This document shows, piece by piece, positions 27,996 to 40,515 of a DNA stretch of 64,000 bases. A program made the position numbers and the translations under genes. Under the pieces are notes generated by a model. That model searched no databases, had not been told where the DNA came from, and saw only the letters and a program-made list of their open reading frames with translations. The stretch comes from Oxytricha trifallax (taxonomy: Eukaryota > Ciliophora > Spirotrichea > Sporadotrichida > Oxytrichidae): positions 36,218 through 100,217 of the forward strand of contig ARYC01000666.1 of the NCBI GenBank assembly GCA_000711775.1. Direction: 5' to 3'. Numbering within the stretch: the stretch's first letter is position 1; every line of letters starts with the position of its first letter.

Positions 27996-28860
27996 TCATA
28001 ATTTGGCTTTATAAGTAATAAGCAACTGTATGAAGATAATGAAGCTAAAAGTGAGAAGACAAGATAAAATTAGTTAAATATTTACATCTCTTACCAGTTT
28101 AGGTATTGAAGCTACCACATAGAAAAGACAGATACTGCATTTTCAGCGGCAGCTTGTAAATTTGGGGGGGGAAGTTTCCTGCACCGGTTTATGATAAAAA
28201 AAAAATTTAAGGGAAGTTTCCTGCACTCTTTTAAATTTTTTAAATTTTTATTTTTTTAATTAAATTAATCTTTACAAAAACTATCAACTAACTTCAGGAC
28301 TAATTTCAACATTTAATTATACTTTAATTTTTTAATCAATAGTCAATATCTCTCTTCAGATTCCAACAACTCTGACATTTTTCATCTAATATTTATAGGT
28401 TTTGTTATAGTAATTCCAAATATTTTATCCAATTTTTATTGAAATTCTGATTGAATTTTTTTTGTTCTTACCATGCCTTTATAATGTTAGACAATATTTT
28501 CTTTAATTACTTCAATGATGAGCGATATGCTCTTAATATTTAATGGGTAAAATAATATTAATTTTGTTAATTTATGTCAAATTTATTAAATTAAACATAA
28601 AAAAATAAAGCGTGCAGGAAACTTCTTCGAGTGCAGGAAACCTCCCCCCCCGTAAATTTAACTTAACTTTCCTTTCAACAGAAATGTAATTTTACAAGCT
28701 TTTTTTCTATATTAGCTTTGAGTGGTTTTCAATATCTTAACCATCGATAGATTAGTATGGAAAAGAGATAGTCTTGCATACTTTTTTATTTTAACTGCCA
28801 ATTTGAAGATTTCCACTTCAACCCACTCTGATACATCTCTATTAAATTGTTAGTCTATTT
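27996..28860 (-). CDS. Coding-like region interrupted by an inverted-repeat element, unidentified
   Basis: On the minus strand a coherent frame reads SGNLQIGSQNKKVCKTISF, SIDGQDIENHSKLIQKKSL, NYISVERKVKLNLQ and, on the other side of the element at 28164-28651, AAAENAVSVFSMWQLQYLN. The frame is continuous only if the element and one copy of its 8-bp flanking repeat are removed. A typical intron follows (about 28046-28095, GTAAGAGATG...CTTTTAG), then FIIFIQLLITYKAKL and TGA 27996. The 5' end is not resolved and other frames are also open here, so the call is tentative. No family recognised; the end may be a membrane segment. Confidence 0.4.
28156..28163. repeat. 8-bp target-site duplication, left copy (GTAAATTT)
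   Basis: GTAAATTT directly precedes the G8 end of the element; the identical octamer directly follows its C8 end at 28652-28659. Confidence 0.8.
28164..28651. mobile_element. 488-bp inverted-repeat element with G8/C8 ends and 8-bp target duplication
   Basis: The left end is GGGGGGGG followed by AAGTTTCCTGCAC and, about 28 bases further, a second AAGTTTCCTGCAC. The right end is the mirror: GTGCAGGAAACTTCTTCGA, GTGCAGGAAACC, then T and CCCCCCCC. Each end thus carries two copies of the AAGTTTCCTGCAC subterminal motif behind a homopolymer tip. The interior is AT-rich with no long frame. The perfect 8-bp duplication is the size made by hAT- and Merlin-like transposases, so this is probably a non-autonomous element moved in trans; the family cannot be fixed from this copy. 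Confidence 0.85.
28652..28659. repeat. 8-bp target-site duplication, right copy (GTAAATTT)
   Basis: Identical to 28156-28163. Joining the flanks through one copy keeps a minus-strand frame open. Confidence 0.8.
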
Positions 28861-29076
28861 GAGTATTTTAATTTTTAAAGAATTAATTAGATTGATAATT
28901 TGCATTAACCAATTATAATAATAATCCCTTACATTTATAAACTTATATTAAGAATCATTTGATTTTCATAAATGAATTGGCTGTCAATAATTAATTAGAT
29001 AAATAAATTATTATCTTAGCATCCTTAAAAGGTTAACCATTTAAACACTACGTTATCATCCCAGGAGTCATACATC

Positions 29077-32000
29077 ATGCAATTAAATAACGATAACAGT
29101 TCATCTATGTAATAGCAGCAAAACTTACAGAACACAATCCAGTTTCAGTTTAAATTTACTTATATAACAATTGTGTTAAGTTTTTTTGTAAACGGGAAGA
29201 TATATTCCTTCTTTGATTGATCAAATGAGAGACGATATCTTAAGATTAAAGAGTATTTGCCACTATAATTCAATCAAATTTTACATTTTATTCTTTATAG
29301 CAAATTAAAACCTTAACTTATGAATTTTATTTCATCTTTGCTTTTAGTTATAACTGAAAGAATAAAGCAATCAGAGTTGTAATATCTCTGGAGGAGCTAC
29401 CAATATAAACGATCAACTGTCAACCAACAAACGACAGGTTCTTTAAATAACTCCTCCCACTCTCAGTCGAACAGCCAGTCTGACTCACAAATCCAATCTG
29501 AAGAGATACTTTCTAAATGGCTTGACGAGAGGAAACTTATCATTGTCAAAACTGAGCTTGTAAGTCTAAGAATTTAAATGCTAGACTTTTCTAAACATAA
29601 GTTATATATCTTCATTACAAAATCATTTTTCCATGATGAAAAGGTTTAGATATAATTAATTGAAATATTTATTAAGATAATTAGTGATTAACCTCATTTT
29701 TAGGATTACTATTCTTGAAAATAAACTAATTTGTTATAAATTCATAAATTTTTTAATTAAATGACGATTAAATTTGTGTAAATTGGTATATTAAAATGTT
29801 TTAAACCGAATACGATATTATAGGATCAAATTATTAATTGTAACTTCCAATATCATCTATACTTAAGTAATAATTGCTTTAAGAAGGAATATCTGTGATT
29901 CAAATTTTCAAGCTATTTTCCATATTAGTTTATAAAACCGATGATAGATACAATGAAATCAAGCACATCTTGATCTAATTTTTGCAAAACATTGATCAGG
30001 TAAAATCTATCTGTTCATAATTTAAATTTTAGGATTTCAATAAAGCATTCAAGGAAAGTAAATGTACAGAATTTACTTCTCACTAATTAATTGAGAGTAT
30101 TGAGAGAGGTTACGCAGAGTTTGATCTCATGATAGTGCTTTTAAGCTATTTATTCAAAAAGAATATTCGATTCCTCTTCAAAAGAATTGGTGGCGAAGGA
30201 GACATCAGTCCTAATCAGAGATTTGCAGAGTTGAACCTTGTTTACGATATGTCTCCAGAGTAATCGTTTTTAAAGCTGTATATTAGAGCTTAAACTAAGA
30301 GGCAATAATCAACTAATGACTTAAGTTAAATAATCCAGAGATCAAAGATTCACTTGGATCTGATCTGTAATGAGTTCGAGTATGAGATTCTATACAAAAG
30401 AGCATTTTAGACTATAGAGTCAATGAATGAATAGCTTATGGGAGATGGATTTTATCAATAGGCAAACAGACATAAGAGAGGATATTCCTAAGGTAATTAT
30501 GCAGGGACAATTGGTGGTAAACTTCAAAAAACTTTGAAATGAAAATTATAACCCAATATCTTATCATAAGTATTATAGTTTACCAATGCTTCACCAGCTT
30601 CTCACTTGAATCTCTATGGCTCTCCAAGTTCAATTAAACATTCTCCTCTTGTTTAATCTGAGTCAACAAATGGAAGCATTTTTAGTTAAGTTGGCTTGAA
30701 TCCCCAAGGGCTGAATCAAAATATTCAACTTTTCAATTCAGGAAATCCATAAGCTTTAATTCTTTATTAATAACAGCAAGAAGAAATTCAAAAGCTGATT
30801 ATGCTAAAGTATTATTAAATGGTATTTCACCAAAGTATTTGATACATTTAAACTTTCTTGATTTTAAAGTAACAAGCTGTATATTTACAGATCTAACAAC
30901 AATAACAACAAATTTTGCAAAGTTAAATCGCAATGTAAACTAGAATGCCAAATAATCAAGGTCAAATTCCAGCCAATTTATTGCCTCCTCCTGGTTTAGG
31001 ACTTCCATAAATGAACGTTCCAAATAAAATGACTCAATCATTTAATGGACATCATCAAGGAGTTCCCATGCCTTAAACTTAGTTTACATAAGTAACTTAA
31101 ATAAGACCATTCGGTGCTCAAATGAATCAACCTTAAATGTTGAAATAAGGTTCAGAACCCTTAAGAGCAATGCATAATAGTTTTGTTGGGTAGTAACCAT
31201 CATCAAATTTAATATAGTAACAGATCGATATCTAAACTCAAATGCACCTTTAGTAGATGTAAATCTAAAAATCCAAACAATAGAAACAAATGATGAATCT
31301 CCATTAGCAATAACAAAATCAAAATCAATATGAAGAAATCAAAGTAGAAATTATCCAGGACTAACCAAATGAGCAAGACTTAGAAAATGACGCTCTCAAA
31401 AAATCTAGGAGAACAGCTTCTATGGATGTTTCCAGCAAGATTTTCGTTCCAACAAAAAGAAACTCTTCGTAAAAGAATAATGAATCTGATTAAATGACAA
31501 TGAGTACTACTCACTCACCTGCATTCATGAATGACATAAATTAGCCTCCTCTTTTAGGTCAAGGAATAAATGCCTATGAAGCTTTCAACAAAATAAATCT
31601 CCCCGAAGGAGTAGTTGACGATTCAGCATCAAATATTGATTATAGAGTAACTGGAAGACTCAAATTTTTCAATGAAGGTCAAAGTTATGGTTTTATTGTA
31701 TCAGACATTGATGCTAAAGATCTTTTCTTCCATTTTGATGACATGAAAAAGACCAACCTCTCTAAACAATTCCTAAAGGATGCTAAGAATAGATTCATTG
31801 TTAGATTTTCCTTCAAAGTAATGGGATACTACGGCAAATATACTATGAGCAAGAAAGCTGTAGATATTGACCTCGTTAAAATAGAACCAATCGGTTTTTA
31901 AGCTGGAACAAATCAAGCAACCCTTGAGCATATAAATGGAGGCTCAGCCTCAATTATCGGGACAACAGGACTTGAAATGGCTTTTACAAACTAGTTGCAA

Positions 32001-32117
32001 CTCAATCCTTCTGTAATACAAGCACCCATGTCTGGATCTTTCCTCTTAGGATCAGGAATGCCAAATCACGGAGGTTTCAGCTAATCCTTTATCCAGTCTT
32101 CAGGAGGTCTCTAATGA
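29077..32117 (+). CDS. Q/N-rich protein with a cold-shock domain (probable RNA-binding protein)
   Basis: The 5' region starts at ATG 29077 (MQLNNDNSSSMQQQQ) with exons giving QSEEILSKWLDERKLIIVK, YKTDDRYNEIKHILIQFLQ and DFNKAFKESKCTEF; introns lie near 29565-29880 and 30001-30033. TGA appears in frame at 30540. From about 30560 a second frame, without its own ATG, runs through Pro/Gln/Asn-rich sequence to TGA 32115. It holds a cold-shock domain at about 31650-31890: GRLKFFNEGQSYGFIVSD (RNP1-like), KDLFFHFDDM (RNP2-like), then RFIVRFSFKVMGYYGKY. Since only ~20 bases separate the two parts, I treat them as one gene with an unresolved intron or germline segment near 30520-30570. Cold-shock domains bind single-stranded RNA or DNA; translational or mRNP roles are typical. 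Confidence 0.7.
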
Positions 32118-33136
32118 GGACCTAAATAAACCCAGGATTCTTTTTAAAAGTTTCTACTTCTCTATAATTTCCCTTGTTAGTTCCCTAATTAAGAAATTAC
32201 TCACTTGGCTTATAAATCCTCATACTTTTCATGTATTAAACTCTCCTTTTATCACAAATATTTATATAAATTCAGTGGAAACTAAACAAGGGAATTATTA
32301 ATAATCAGCTTCTTATTTTATTCACTTTACTTACATTAAAGAACTTTTACTTTACTCTAATGATCCAACAATTTCTAATTATAGGAATAAATAATAATTA
32401 TGTGGAAAAGTTATTGATTAATATGATTGGGATATTAAAGAATATATCAGCATGAAATTGCTTTCATATAATAATTAGATTATTGCTGTAAGAAAAAAAT
32501 TACTTTAATATATATTTGTACACAATTCTAAATATTTTATTAATAATTCGCAATATTTATAAACTATTTAAGCTAACTAACCAAAATACGTATTGCATTA
32601 ACAAGCAAATATTTTAAGATTGTTTTAATTTTAAAATAATTTATAAGAGTAGATAAAAGATAATATAAATTATAAAAATTCAATGATCTTAAACTCAATA
32701 AATACTACATTTATAATAAATTCAAATTACTCACGGTAGTTTTCTTAATTACATTAAAAAAAAGGTATAGAATTTGATATTTGTCGTATTAATTCGATCA
32801 ATTTTTTGGATTATTAAGATAAAGTAATGTGATTTTAATATATTTGAAGGTTTAGCTTATTTACATCAATATATTTTATAACTCTCAATTTTTCATTAAA
32901 GTCATCTTAAAGTAAATTAATTTAAAAATTAGTTCTGTTTAACCAGTAAACATTAAACTGACAAAAATTTAGATCTAAACTAGAAATGAAATTTGAATTG
33001 AAAAATTGCTAAAGTGAAAATAATAACGACCTTAACTCAATATTAAACTATTCAACCAAGATAGATTGTATGAGAGGTCAAGAAAAGATCTCTAAAATAA
33101 TTAAAATTAAATTATTAACATATAGATTTTAATTTT
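32118..33136. other. AT-rich intergenic segment
   Basis: About 1 kb of AT-rich DNA with no coding-like frame, inverted repeat or RNA gene that I can recognise. Confidence 0.5.
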
Positions 33137-34120
33137 TTAAGATGCTTGAGATATTTGGTAAGATTACCCCATAATATCGGAAAAATTACACAAGAAGAAA
33201 TCCCAAAATCTCAAGTAATTAAATTGCGAACTAGAGTGATTATTCTTTGAATGATTCTTGTAAATTAGAGCCAATTAGCAGTAATGAAAGGTTTACCTCT
33301 AAGAGTACACTATCAGCATATGATTTATTAAAAATTTTATTAATGAACTCATGGAGCCATCGAAAAAGAAGAGGCTTGAATCCTTACCAAGAAGGGTTAC
33401 TTTGCCATAATTTCAAATAAAAGTGGTAAAATTTGAGACTGACAATTAAATTCTCGAGAAAGCCGAAAGTTAAATTAAATATATAGAGAATAAAGTTAAT
33501 AACAATTTAAAGAGTGCTCTATTGAGAAAGAAGCTATAATATTGTTGCATTGTTATTATTTGTACCTTTTTAATAGAGGAAAAATTGAAAAGAAATCAAA
33601 AGGGAGGAACTCAGTCTGGTGGTGAAGACACAGACTCCGACTCAGATTGTGAACTCCCTCCCCTTACAAGAATAAATGTGGCCACAGTCTCTGGTAAAGA
33701 ATACCTTAAACTATTTAGACAATAAAACTCTACTCATGATAGAGATAGAGAAAATGCAAAGAGTATAGCCATGAATCTAGTCTTGCCTAATCAGAAAGTT
33801 TTAAAGGGTAACCCACTATTCAATAAGGAGGACTTTCACGAAACTGAGGTCAACCTACACAAAAAAGACCTTTATTAGATATGCCAAATGACTGGCGATG
33901 ATATTGAAAATGTACACCTACCTGTTTATGATGATTAAATTTTTGAGAAGAAGCTGTAAGATTAGGTAAGACAAGAACTAAATCTAGATGGAAAACTTAA
34001 TTGCTACTTAAGGTTGCCTGGGAACCAAAATCTCACATTGAAGAACGAATCCTCGTCCAATTTAATAGATCATCTTGAAACTAAGTCAACTTTATCAACC
34101 ATTAACAAAGATTTAATGTG
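33137..34120 (+). CDS. Unidentified protein
   Basis: ATG 33137 opens MLEIFGKITPQYRKNYTRRN. From about 33350 the better frame reads MEPSKKKRLESLPRRVTL, EKAESQIKYIENKVNNNL, GGEDTDSDSDCELPPLTR, MNLVLPNQKVLKGNPLF and ICQMTGDDIENVHLPVY. A frame change near 33330-33350 and an intron-like stretch at about 33538-33572 (ending TTTTTAATAG) are needed to join them, and both are uncertain. The same frame stays open to TGA 34485, but coding character stops near 34120. The acidic TDSDSDC patch and basic N-terminus are the only notable features. No family recognised. Confidence 0.45.
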
Positions 34121-34570
34121 TGTAAATTAATTAATACCCAAAGAATTTCCGAAATAAATTAATCATTAAAATTATTTGTTGGGGCATTAAATTTAAGTAT
34201 TTACAACTTTTTAATTAAATATAACAGTTATTCCATCGATTGTTAGCATAAAGTTAAGAATAGATTTTTTACCTTTTACAGTTTAATTTTTAAGTAAAAT
34301 TTATAAAGAATTTGCTGGAACTTTTAAAGCTTTTAAATACTTCATTATAATTGGAAATATTGGGGTATAAAATTCACTGATATTAAATCTGAAAAAAGAA
34401 ATCACAGATTTTCTTCGCTACTAAATAAGCGAACTGATTAAAGATTCTCAAAGCTATCTTAGCTTAGTTAATACAGAAATCTATTGACATTTAAATTAGT
34501 TAAATTGCTTTAATTATAAGTGTACCAAACTCCCCAAATTTATCTGAAAAAGATATTCAGTAAAAAGATT
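34121..34570. other. AT-rich segment, probably intergenic
   Basis: AT-rich and without coding-like composition, although the upstream frame formally continues without TGA to 34485. No RNA gene or repeat recognised. Confidence 0.4.
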
Positions 34571-35491
34571 ATGGAATACGATTCTCTAAACAAAGCTCAC
34601 AAATTTGATTAATATGATTCAAACAGCATCTACTCCGGAATTAAACCTAATCTAAACCATCATAGAAATCTTTCAGGCCACAGCTTATCAATTGCCTTAC
34701 TAAACAAAGAAATAAATAACGAGCCCGCACCTCTTATAGAGAGCTCCGATAATAATCATATTACTTAACTTGAAGACTCAAACTAAATCAAGAAAGAATT
34801 AAAACCTATAGTTAATGATTATCTGAACCACAGAGATAACGTTATGACTACTATTAGCAAGGAAAACACGACAAAAAAGCTTTATTAACTTACTAAACAG
34901 TACAATCAAAGTCTGAAAAATCATGATAGATTAAGTATTTCTCCACTCTTAAAGAAAAGATAACAATTATCTCATTCTAAGAAAAAGAATGTATCATTCA
35001 AGAGCCCTGATGATCCTCAAGATTCTCCATCACTATTTACTACAATTTCCCCTTCCCAATTTTAATCAGACTCCCAATCATAAGTAGACTATGATTCAAG
35101 CACAAAGTCTATCATAATGAAAAAGAATAACTAACTATTCTAGAATCTTGCCAATTAAACCAAAGATCTCTTTCAAAACTCTAAATCTGTTTACTAAGAC
35201 TACTTCCATTCCGAAAAAGAATAAAAAGCACTTAAGAATTTGAAGTCTTCCAGTTCTAGATTGAGAGACTTAAATCATTAGGTTTCTAGTTTAATTGAGA
35301 ATTAACAGAGTCAATAAAATAGTATTTAATAACTCGGAATAGATTAGGACTACTCAATGGGTTCTTACAAGACAGAGTACGACTAAAAAGTAAAGGACTG
35401 GTGCAACAACTAAATAAGGGCTCTGGACTATGAATCATAAAGAATGGAGTACTACTCCTGCAAGAAAAACTTTTTAAAGAAGAGACCTTGA
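34571..35491 (+). CDS. Polar, low-complexity protein of 306 aa, unidentified
   Basis: A single clean exon: ATG 34571 (MEYDSLNKAHKFDQYDSN) to TGA 35489-35491, 307 codons. Ser/Asn/Gln/Lys-rich throughout (SHSKKKNVSFKSPDDPQD; SSSSRLRDLNHQVSSL), ending VKDWCNNQIRALDYESQRM and SCKKNFLKKRP. Gln is mostly TAA/TAG. No signal peptide, membrane segment or known domain. The C-terminal ~60 residues, with Trp, Cys and Tyr, look most structured. Confidence 0.65.
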
Positions 35492-35890
35492 AAAAAATGA
35501 GGTGCTCTTAACTAACTATTAACTTAAACTATTTCTAAAATAAATGAGCTTTCATGCTATTTGGTAGTGCCTTAACATATCTTTTGCTTTCGCGATAAGA
35601 TATTAAGAGGAAGACTTATAATAGTTTGAAAGTTGTGGACATAATTCATCAGAATATTTATAATTATTAGCAATTATTACATCACTATTACTTAATAACA
35701 TATTAAGCAAAATCTTATTCATTCTTTTATCTTCCTAAAATCTATTCTTGGGTGATAAATATTGACTATTTCTACTTTAATTGAATTTGCAATTAAAGCA
35801 TTACTACAATAAATAAAATTATCTTTAACTTAGTTTTATATTCTTGGACTTAGTTCTATCAATTTCATATGCCTTATATGTTTTCTTTAA

Positions 35891-36699
35891 TCTCAATGAG
35901 CGAAAAATCCTCCAAGTGCATTTCTCTTGAAGCCATTATTAGTAGCCTTAATATGAGCATCATTAGCACAAATGGGTTGGTTTTTGCCCTTGTCATTTGA
36001 GTTAATAAATGGCATTTGATATTGTTTTGGCACAATGGGGAGTCCTCTTTATTGCAAAACTCTGACATCAGTTTGCTCTTTAAGGAGGTCACTCAACTTT
36101 GTTCTTAAACTTTGAGACATTAACTTAATTTGCTCATTGTTATTGGTCAAATTTAGACGATTGCCCTGCTTTAACATATTCATATATTGCCTGGTCTCAA
36201 CATCAATTGTTCCTAGAGATGCGTTAAGATCTTAATTTTAGAAGCAAATAAATAATTATAAAATTTTGCTGTGCTCCGGTTTAAGGTCTGCTAGCTATAT
36301 TTTGACTTGGATAAAAAACTAAGTTAAATTGTTTACCATTATTTCTTGCTCCTTATCTACTTGCAATTCCCGCTGACTCTCTCTTTGAAACAGGGCGTCT
36401 ACCCTATTTCATATTTAAAATACATTTGATATTTTACTTTTTCAGGAGTAAACAAGACAGTATCAATCATCCTTTCAAAGTCATCATCTTCATTATTTTA
36501 TCTTTGGAATACTGAACCTACAATACTTGGAGATTAGTATGATGTTTTATTATAAATTAAATCATGTTCTTACCCAATCTACGAGACTGCTTTTGAGAGC
36601 CCAATCTTCGAGATGCTTGTTGTGATTCTTGTCCTATAGAATTAAATTATAAACCCAAAAATTAATAAGTCTATAAGAGATTCAACACTTACTTTCCAT
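35891..36699 (-). CDS. Small polar protein, unidentified
   Basis: ATG 36699 (MER...) with an intron inside the third codon (36635-36692, GTAAGTG...TCTATAG), then QESQQASRRLGSQKQSRR, a further intron to about 36538, SVFQRQNNEDDDFERMID, an intron at about 36411-36443, GRRPVSKRESAGIASRQG, and a last exon with DVETRQYMNMLKQGNRLNL, QSLRTKLSDLLKEQTD, RGLPIVPKQYQM and GFKRNALGGFFAH ending at TGA 35891. The N-terminus is basic and disordered; the last exon has a short coiled-coil-like helix. The RPVS/ASR repeats recall the basic tails of some ciliary proteins, but that is only a resemblance. Confidence 0.55.
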
Positions 36700-36820
36700 T
36701 GATATGATTTATAAAATAAAATAAAATAATTAAATTTGCTTTAATTTATGTTTATTAATTTACTATAAATAAATCACACAATATAATTCATATAAATTTA
36801 TTCGATGTTAATATAAAAAT

Positions 36821-38053
36821 TCACGCAATTTTCTTATAGTTTATCTCAATTTTTAACTCTCTATGCTTCCTAAGCAATATGTTCCAATATATTTTCATTA
36901 GCACATCGTTTGAAGTCCAGATTAAATCTCGAATTGAATCTCCTTATTTTATTGGTCCGATTGTTTGGTAAATGTTTCTTATGGGAGCTAATTCCCAAAT
37001 GATGCCATCTGTTGTAGATAGTCTATGTCATATCCAAGCAACCTAAAATGCAAAAATGTTAAATTAATGGAATAAATTGTACCCATTTTTGGGAGCAAAG
37101 GATAGAGGACCACTTTAATTGCTGCCTACTATAAATTAATGCAAGTGTCCACCGTGAGATTAAGAATCCATGCTCATTACACAAATCTTTTATGAGAAAT
37201 CGGGATCCATCTGGTCAAGATCTACCTGAGTCAAATCTATCATTTGTTAAGAATTTGAGTTGAAATGATTGATATCATCATCAACGTCATTACTGTCGGG
37301 GGACTACCTGAATTTAACAAATTCGTTTTTTGCTTAATACTTTTTCGATGCATTTCCACTGTTTTCTTAAGTATCAAGTAGTAAATAAAGAAAAGTAAAA
37401 TTTGGATCAAGAAAATCGACATTCAAATATTTTTGGCCTTAATTTAATAATTATATCTGAGTTATTATTCGAACTAAAAGTAACTAACTAAGGAGTAAAT
37501 TTTGTTCTTCAAAGTTTGGTAGTGCCTCGAAATTTTCAAACACATTATTTGATGATTATTTCTAAAATTTAGGTGGGTTATAATTAGAATCATATTTTCC
37601 ATTTTGGTCATCTTAAAATTTATTAGGATACTTTTACTGAGTATACAGCATAGATGCTGTCGTCAGAGATTATTCTTAAACTTAATCATCGCATTTTGAA
37701 CAATTACTTTCATAATTTTCATTGTTATTTTCTATCTCTGTCCTTTTTGGAGAATATTATGTGAACCTTTCTATATTTATCAATATTTTAAAGAATAATT
37801 CAAGACAGCAAAGTTTAATAAATGCATTTTTATCATAAATGATAATGAAATTTGAATAAGTGCTTGAATTCTTACTTGTTTGCTTGAAGATATTAGGTTG
37901 TTCATAAAATGAAGGGTTTTCTATATACGATTGAGATTGCAGAGTTTATGCGGAAATCATAGATTGCCTCTTGATTTTATCTATAGTTTCTTTTCTTCTG
38001 GCTGTTCTTAGATCTTTGTAAGAAGTTTAAGGTCTTATACATGCTCCTCCCAT
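36821..38053 (-). CDS. Unidentified protein with N-terminal acylation-like motif
   Basis: ATG 38053 gives MGGACIRPQTSYKDLRTARR. Gly2 followed by Cys5 resembles an N-myristoylation plus palmitoylation signal, suggesting membrane attachment (inference). Later exons read FTQYSPKRTEIENNNENY, LTTASMLYTQQKYPNKFQ, MIDLTQVDLDQMDPDFSQ and SQSHGGHLHQFIVGSNQSG. The last exon is ambiguous: one frame gives TTDGIIWELAPIRNIYQTIG and KIYWNILLRKHRELKIE to TGA 36821, and another gives LLGYDIDYLQQMASFGNQ to a TGA near 36901. Introns near 37795-37875, 37440-37480 and 37030-37080. No family recognised. Confidence 0.5.
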
Positions 38054-38245
38054 TTTGTAATTAAGTACTGTAAGTATTATTAATTTAAACAGCATATTAT
38101 CTTTTTTAAGATTAAGGATTATACGTCATGATTATAAGCTTATTATAGAATGCTTACTTTAAAATTAAATAGTATAATTGAATCTAATTAGATGCAAAAA
38201 TTATATAAAACTAGCCAAATTATTTGTTTATTTTCTTTTATTTAT

Positions 38246-40331
38246 TCATAGATAGGTTAGCTTCCGATTTTTCATATATCTGTCTTCGACATCAATAGTC
38301 TCATTTGGATTTTTATCCCCTTACCTGAATACTCCTGAAAAGTGATTCATATCAGTCTCTGTCATAGATGAAGGTATCTCCTTTAATTAACCTCTAATTA
38401 AAGATTGCATTTTAAGTGCAGATATTGCTTCAGTTGCTCCAGCAAACATTTGATCTTGCTGGAACATGTCATCGTAATTGCTCCCTAAACTACTATGGTG
38501 ACTGTCCATATACGTTTAATCATTGACTTCTAGGACATTATTCATCGCACTTCTGAATTGTTAAGAAGATCTTTGGTTTTCACTTTATTTCATCGATTTT
38601 AAAAGGGCGCTGTTGTTTTGAGTATCATCTGCGCCATTCTATACTTAAATGAAATCGTTGTTTTTTCCACCTCTTTTTGATTGCTACGGAGAATTGAAAC
38701 TTATGTACTGCGAATTCCCGCTGATGTATTAATCCGATTTATTTTGGTTATTCGTCAATATCGATTTATTTATGCAATTCTAATTTGGGTCGTTTGATAT
38801 TTTTGCCAGAGGAGGTTTTAAACTGAAAATAACTATAGCAAACACTTCCACAAAAAATCCTGCAACGTACATCCAATACTAAATATAGATAATTAACATG
38901 AGTAAATTAATTAATCTTACAAAAGGTCTATCAAATAGAAATATATCAGATATCATGGACCATATAATTGTTGTTAGATTGGATATATTCAGTAGAGTTG
39001 CACCAGATCTTCTCACAAAGAATGGAATAGTTGTATAACCAATAAAGTTGATAACAAATATTTGATTACAATTAAAATATTTTTTACTTAAATATTGAAT
39101 TATTTAACAACGAATCCAACATAGTAGAGTGAAATCTTGTAGATATCCCCACTTTTAACATTTTAAAATTGCTCATATTCTTTAAACCAAAAGCACGATT
39201 CCAAAGCAGTAATTATCATTCCAAATAGACCCAGGAATCCCAAATAGTTAAAAACATCGGCTCCTGTCTTTATCAAATGCTCCTGTAATATGTTCGAACT
39301 ATAAGAGTATTAAATCCCACACACTATTTTAACTGATAAGTAAAGTTCGTTTTCTTGAAACTTACGTTGCATATAGAAAGGCACCGACCAGCACCATAAG
39401 ATCTCCATAGAGCGCTTCCAATGTATTGTCGTCTTATCCAGATTCTTTGGGATGTAAGACTATATCGTTAACTATCGAAAAGGCAACACCAGCTGCACAA
39501 AATAACAAAGCGAGGTAGTGGTTGAAACGATAGCGAATTTTCAGGAAGAATATAGATAGACAGAGAGCGGAAGGTATAGAAAACACCTGTAGAAGCATTA
39601 CCGAAGTTATCGATGTGTACAGGTATGATTTCACAATATAATTAGAAACTGTAAATTATATTGAACATTTTGCAATATTATCAAAGTTAAGAATAGATCT
39701 GGCAAATATTAATCATAATAATGAACTATATAATTTTGTTCACAACTATACAAACATGAACATGTTATAGCAATATATTGAGCAGAAATAACTTTACTAA
39801 ATAGCACAGTATAATAATTAGCGATAAGACTTCTAGAATTAATGGCATTTTTCATAATAACTTACTTAACAGTGTGGCTTGTGAATCAACCATTGCACAA
39901 ATAAAGAATTTCCAAATTGGAATTGGTGTGTACTCTCCTTTGTGTGTACTAAAATTAAATATAAAATTGGTTTGAAAAATATTTACAAATGGTACATCAG
40001 GTAGAAAGAAAGTGCAAAATACATGAACGATAGTGAAAGTATAAATAAATCAACTAAGTATATAATTTTGCTGTAAAATTTTTATTGTACTGGAGTCTCA
40101 ACATTCACAGACTAATATAAAGCCAAACTTTTCGAAATAAATTTTATATTCCTTTTTTGTGAATTGCAGTTTTAGAGATAATTACTAATTAAAATTTTAA
40201 TATAAACGAGGAATATTTTACGTAAAAACACCTCCAGAAACTAAACTTATCGCAATAAATTATCCCATTCCAAGATTAAAACAAATACTTTTGCCCAAAT
40301 CTCTAGTTTAGCTGTCTTTTACGTCACCCAT
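38246..40331 (-). CDS. SLC35F-type nucleotide-sugar/drug-metabolite transporter family protein
   Basis: ATG 40331 (MGDVKDSQTRDLGKSICF) leads into a first membrane segment (NLGMGQFIAISLVSGGVF). Further hydrophobic segments match the ten-TM DMT/SLC35F fold: SVMLLQVFSIPSALCLSIFF, YLALLFCAAGVAFSIVNDIV, then LEALYGDLMVLVGAFLYATQ, which resembles the 'GDxLvLxGAxLYA' segment of SLC35F1/F2-type proteins. A long polar cytoplasmic tail (GATEAISALKMQSLIRGQ; MTETDMNHFSGVF) ends at TGA 38246. Several short introns interrupt the gene. Such proteins are multi-pass carriers of the secretory or plasma membrane; the substrate cannot be told. Confidence 0.75.
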
Positions 40332-40515
40332 TGCAATTTATAATATTTAATGAAAGAATCAAGATTTTATTATAATTTTGTTTTATTTTTAATCATACTA
40401 AATTCAATTTCTTAAACTTATTATTTTACAAGAGAACTAATTTAAATATGCATATTTAGAAATAAGTATGTTTTTAATAATTAACATTTTGATAATATAA
40501 ATTTACACTTTAAAA

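Noticed and set aside
35891..36699. Possible IFT74 assignment from RPVS/ASRP-like repeats
   Set aside because: Only the basic low-complexity repeats are similar; the coiled-coil body of IFT74 is absent and the protein is too short.
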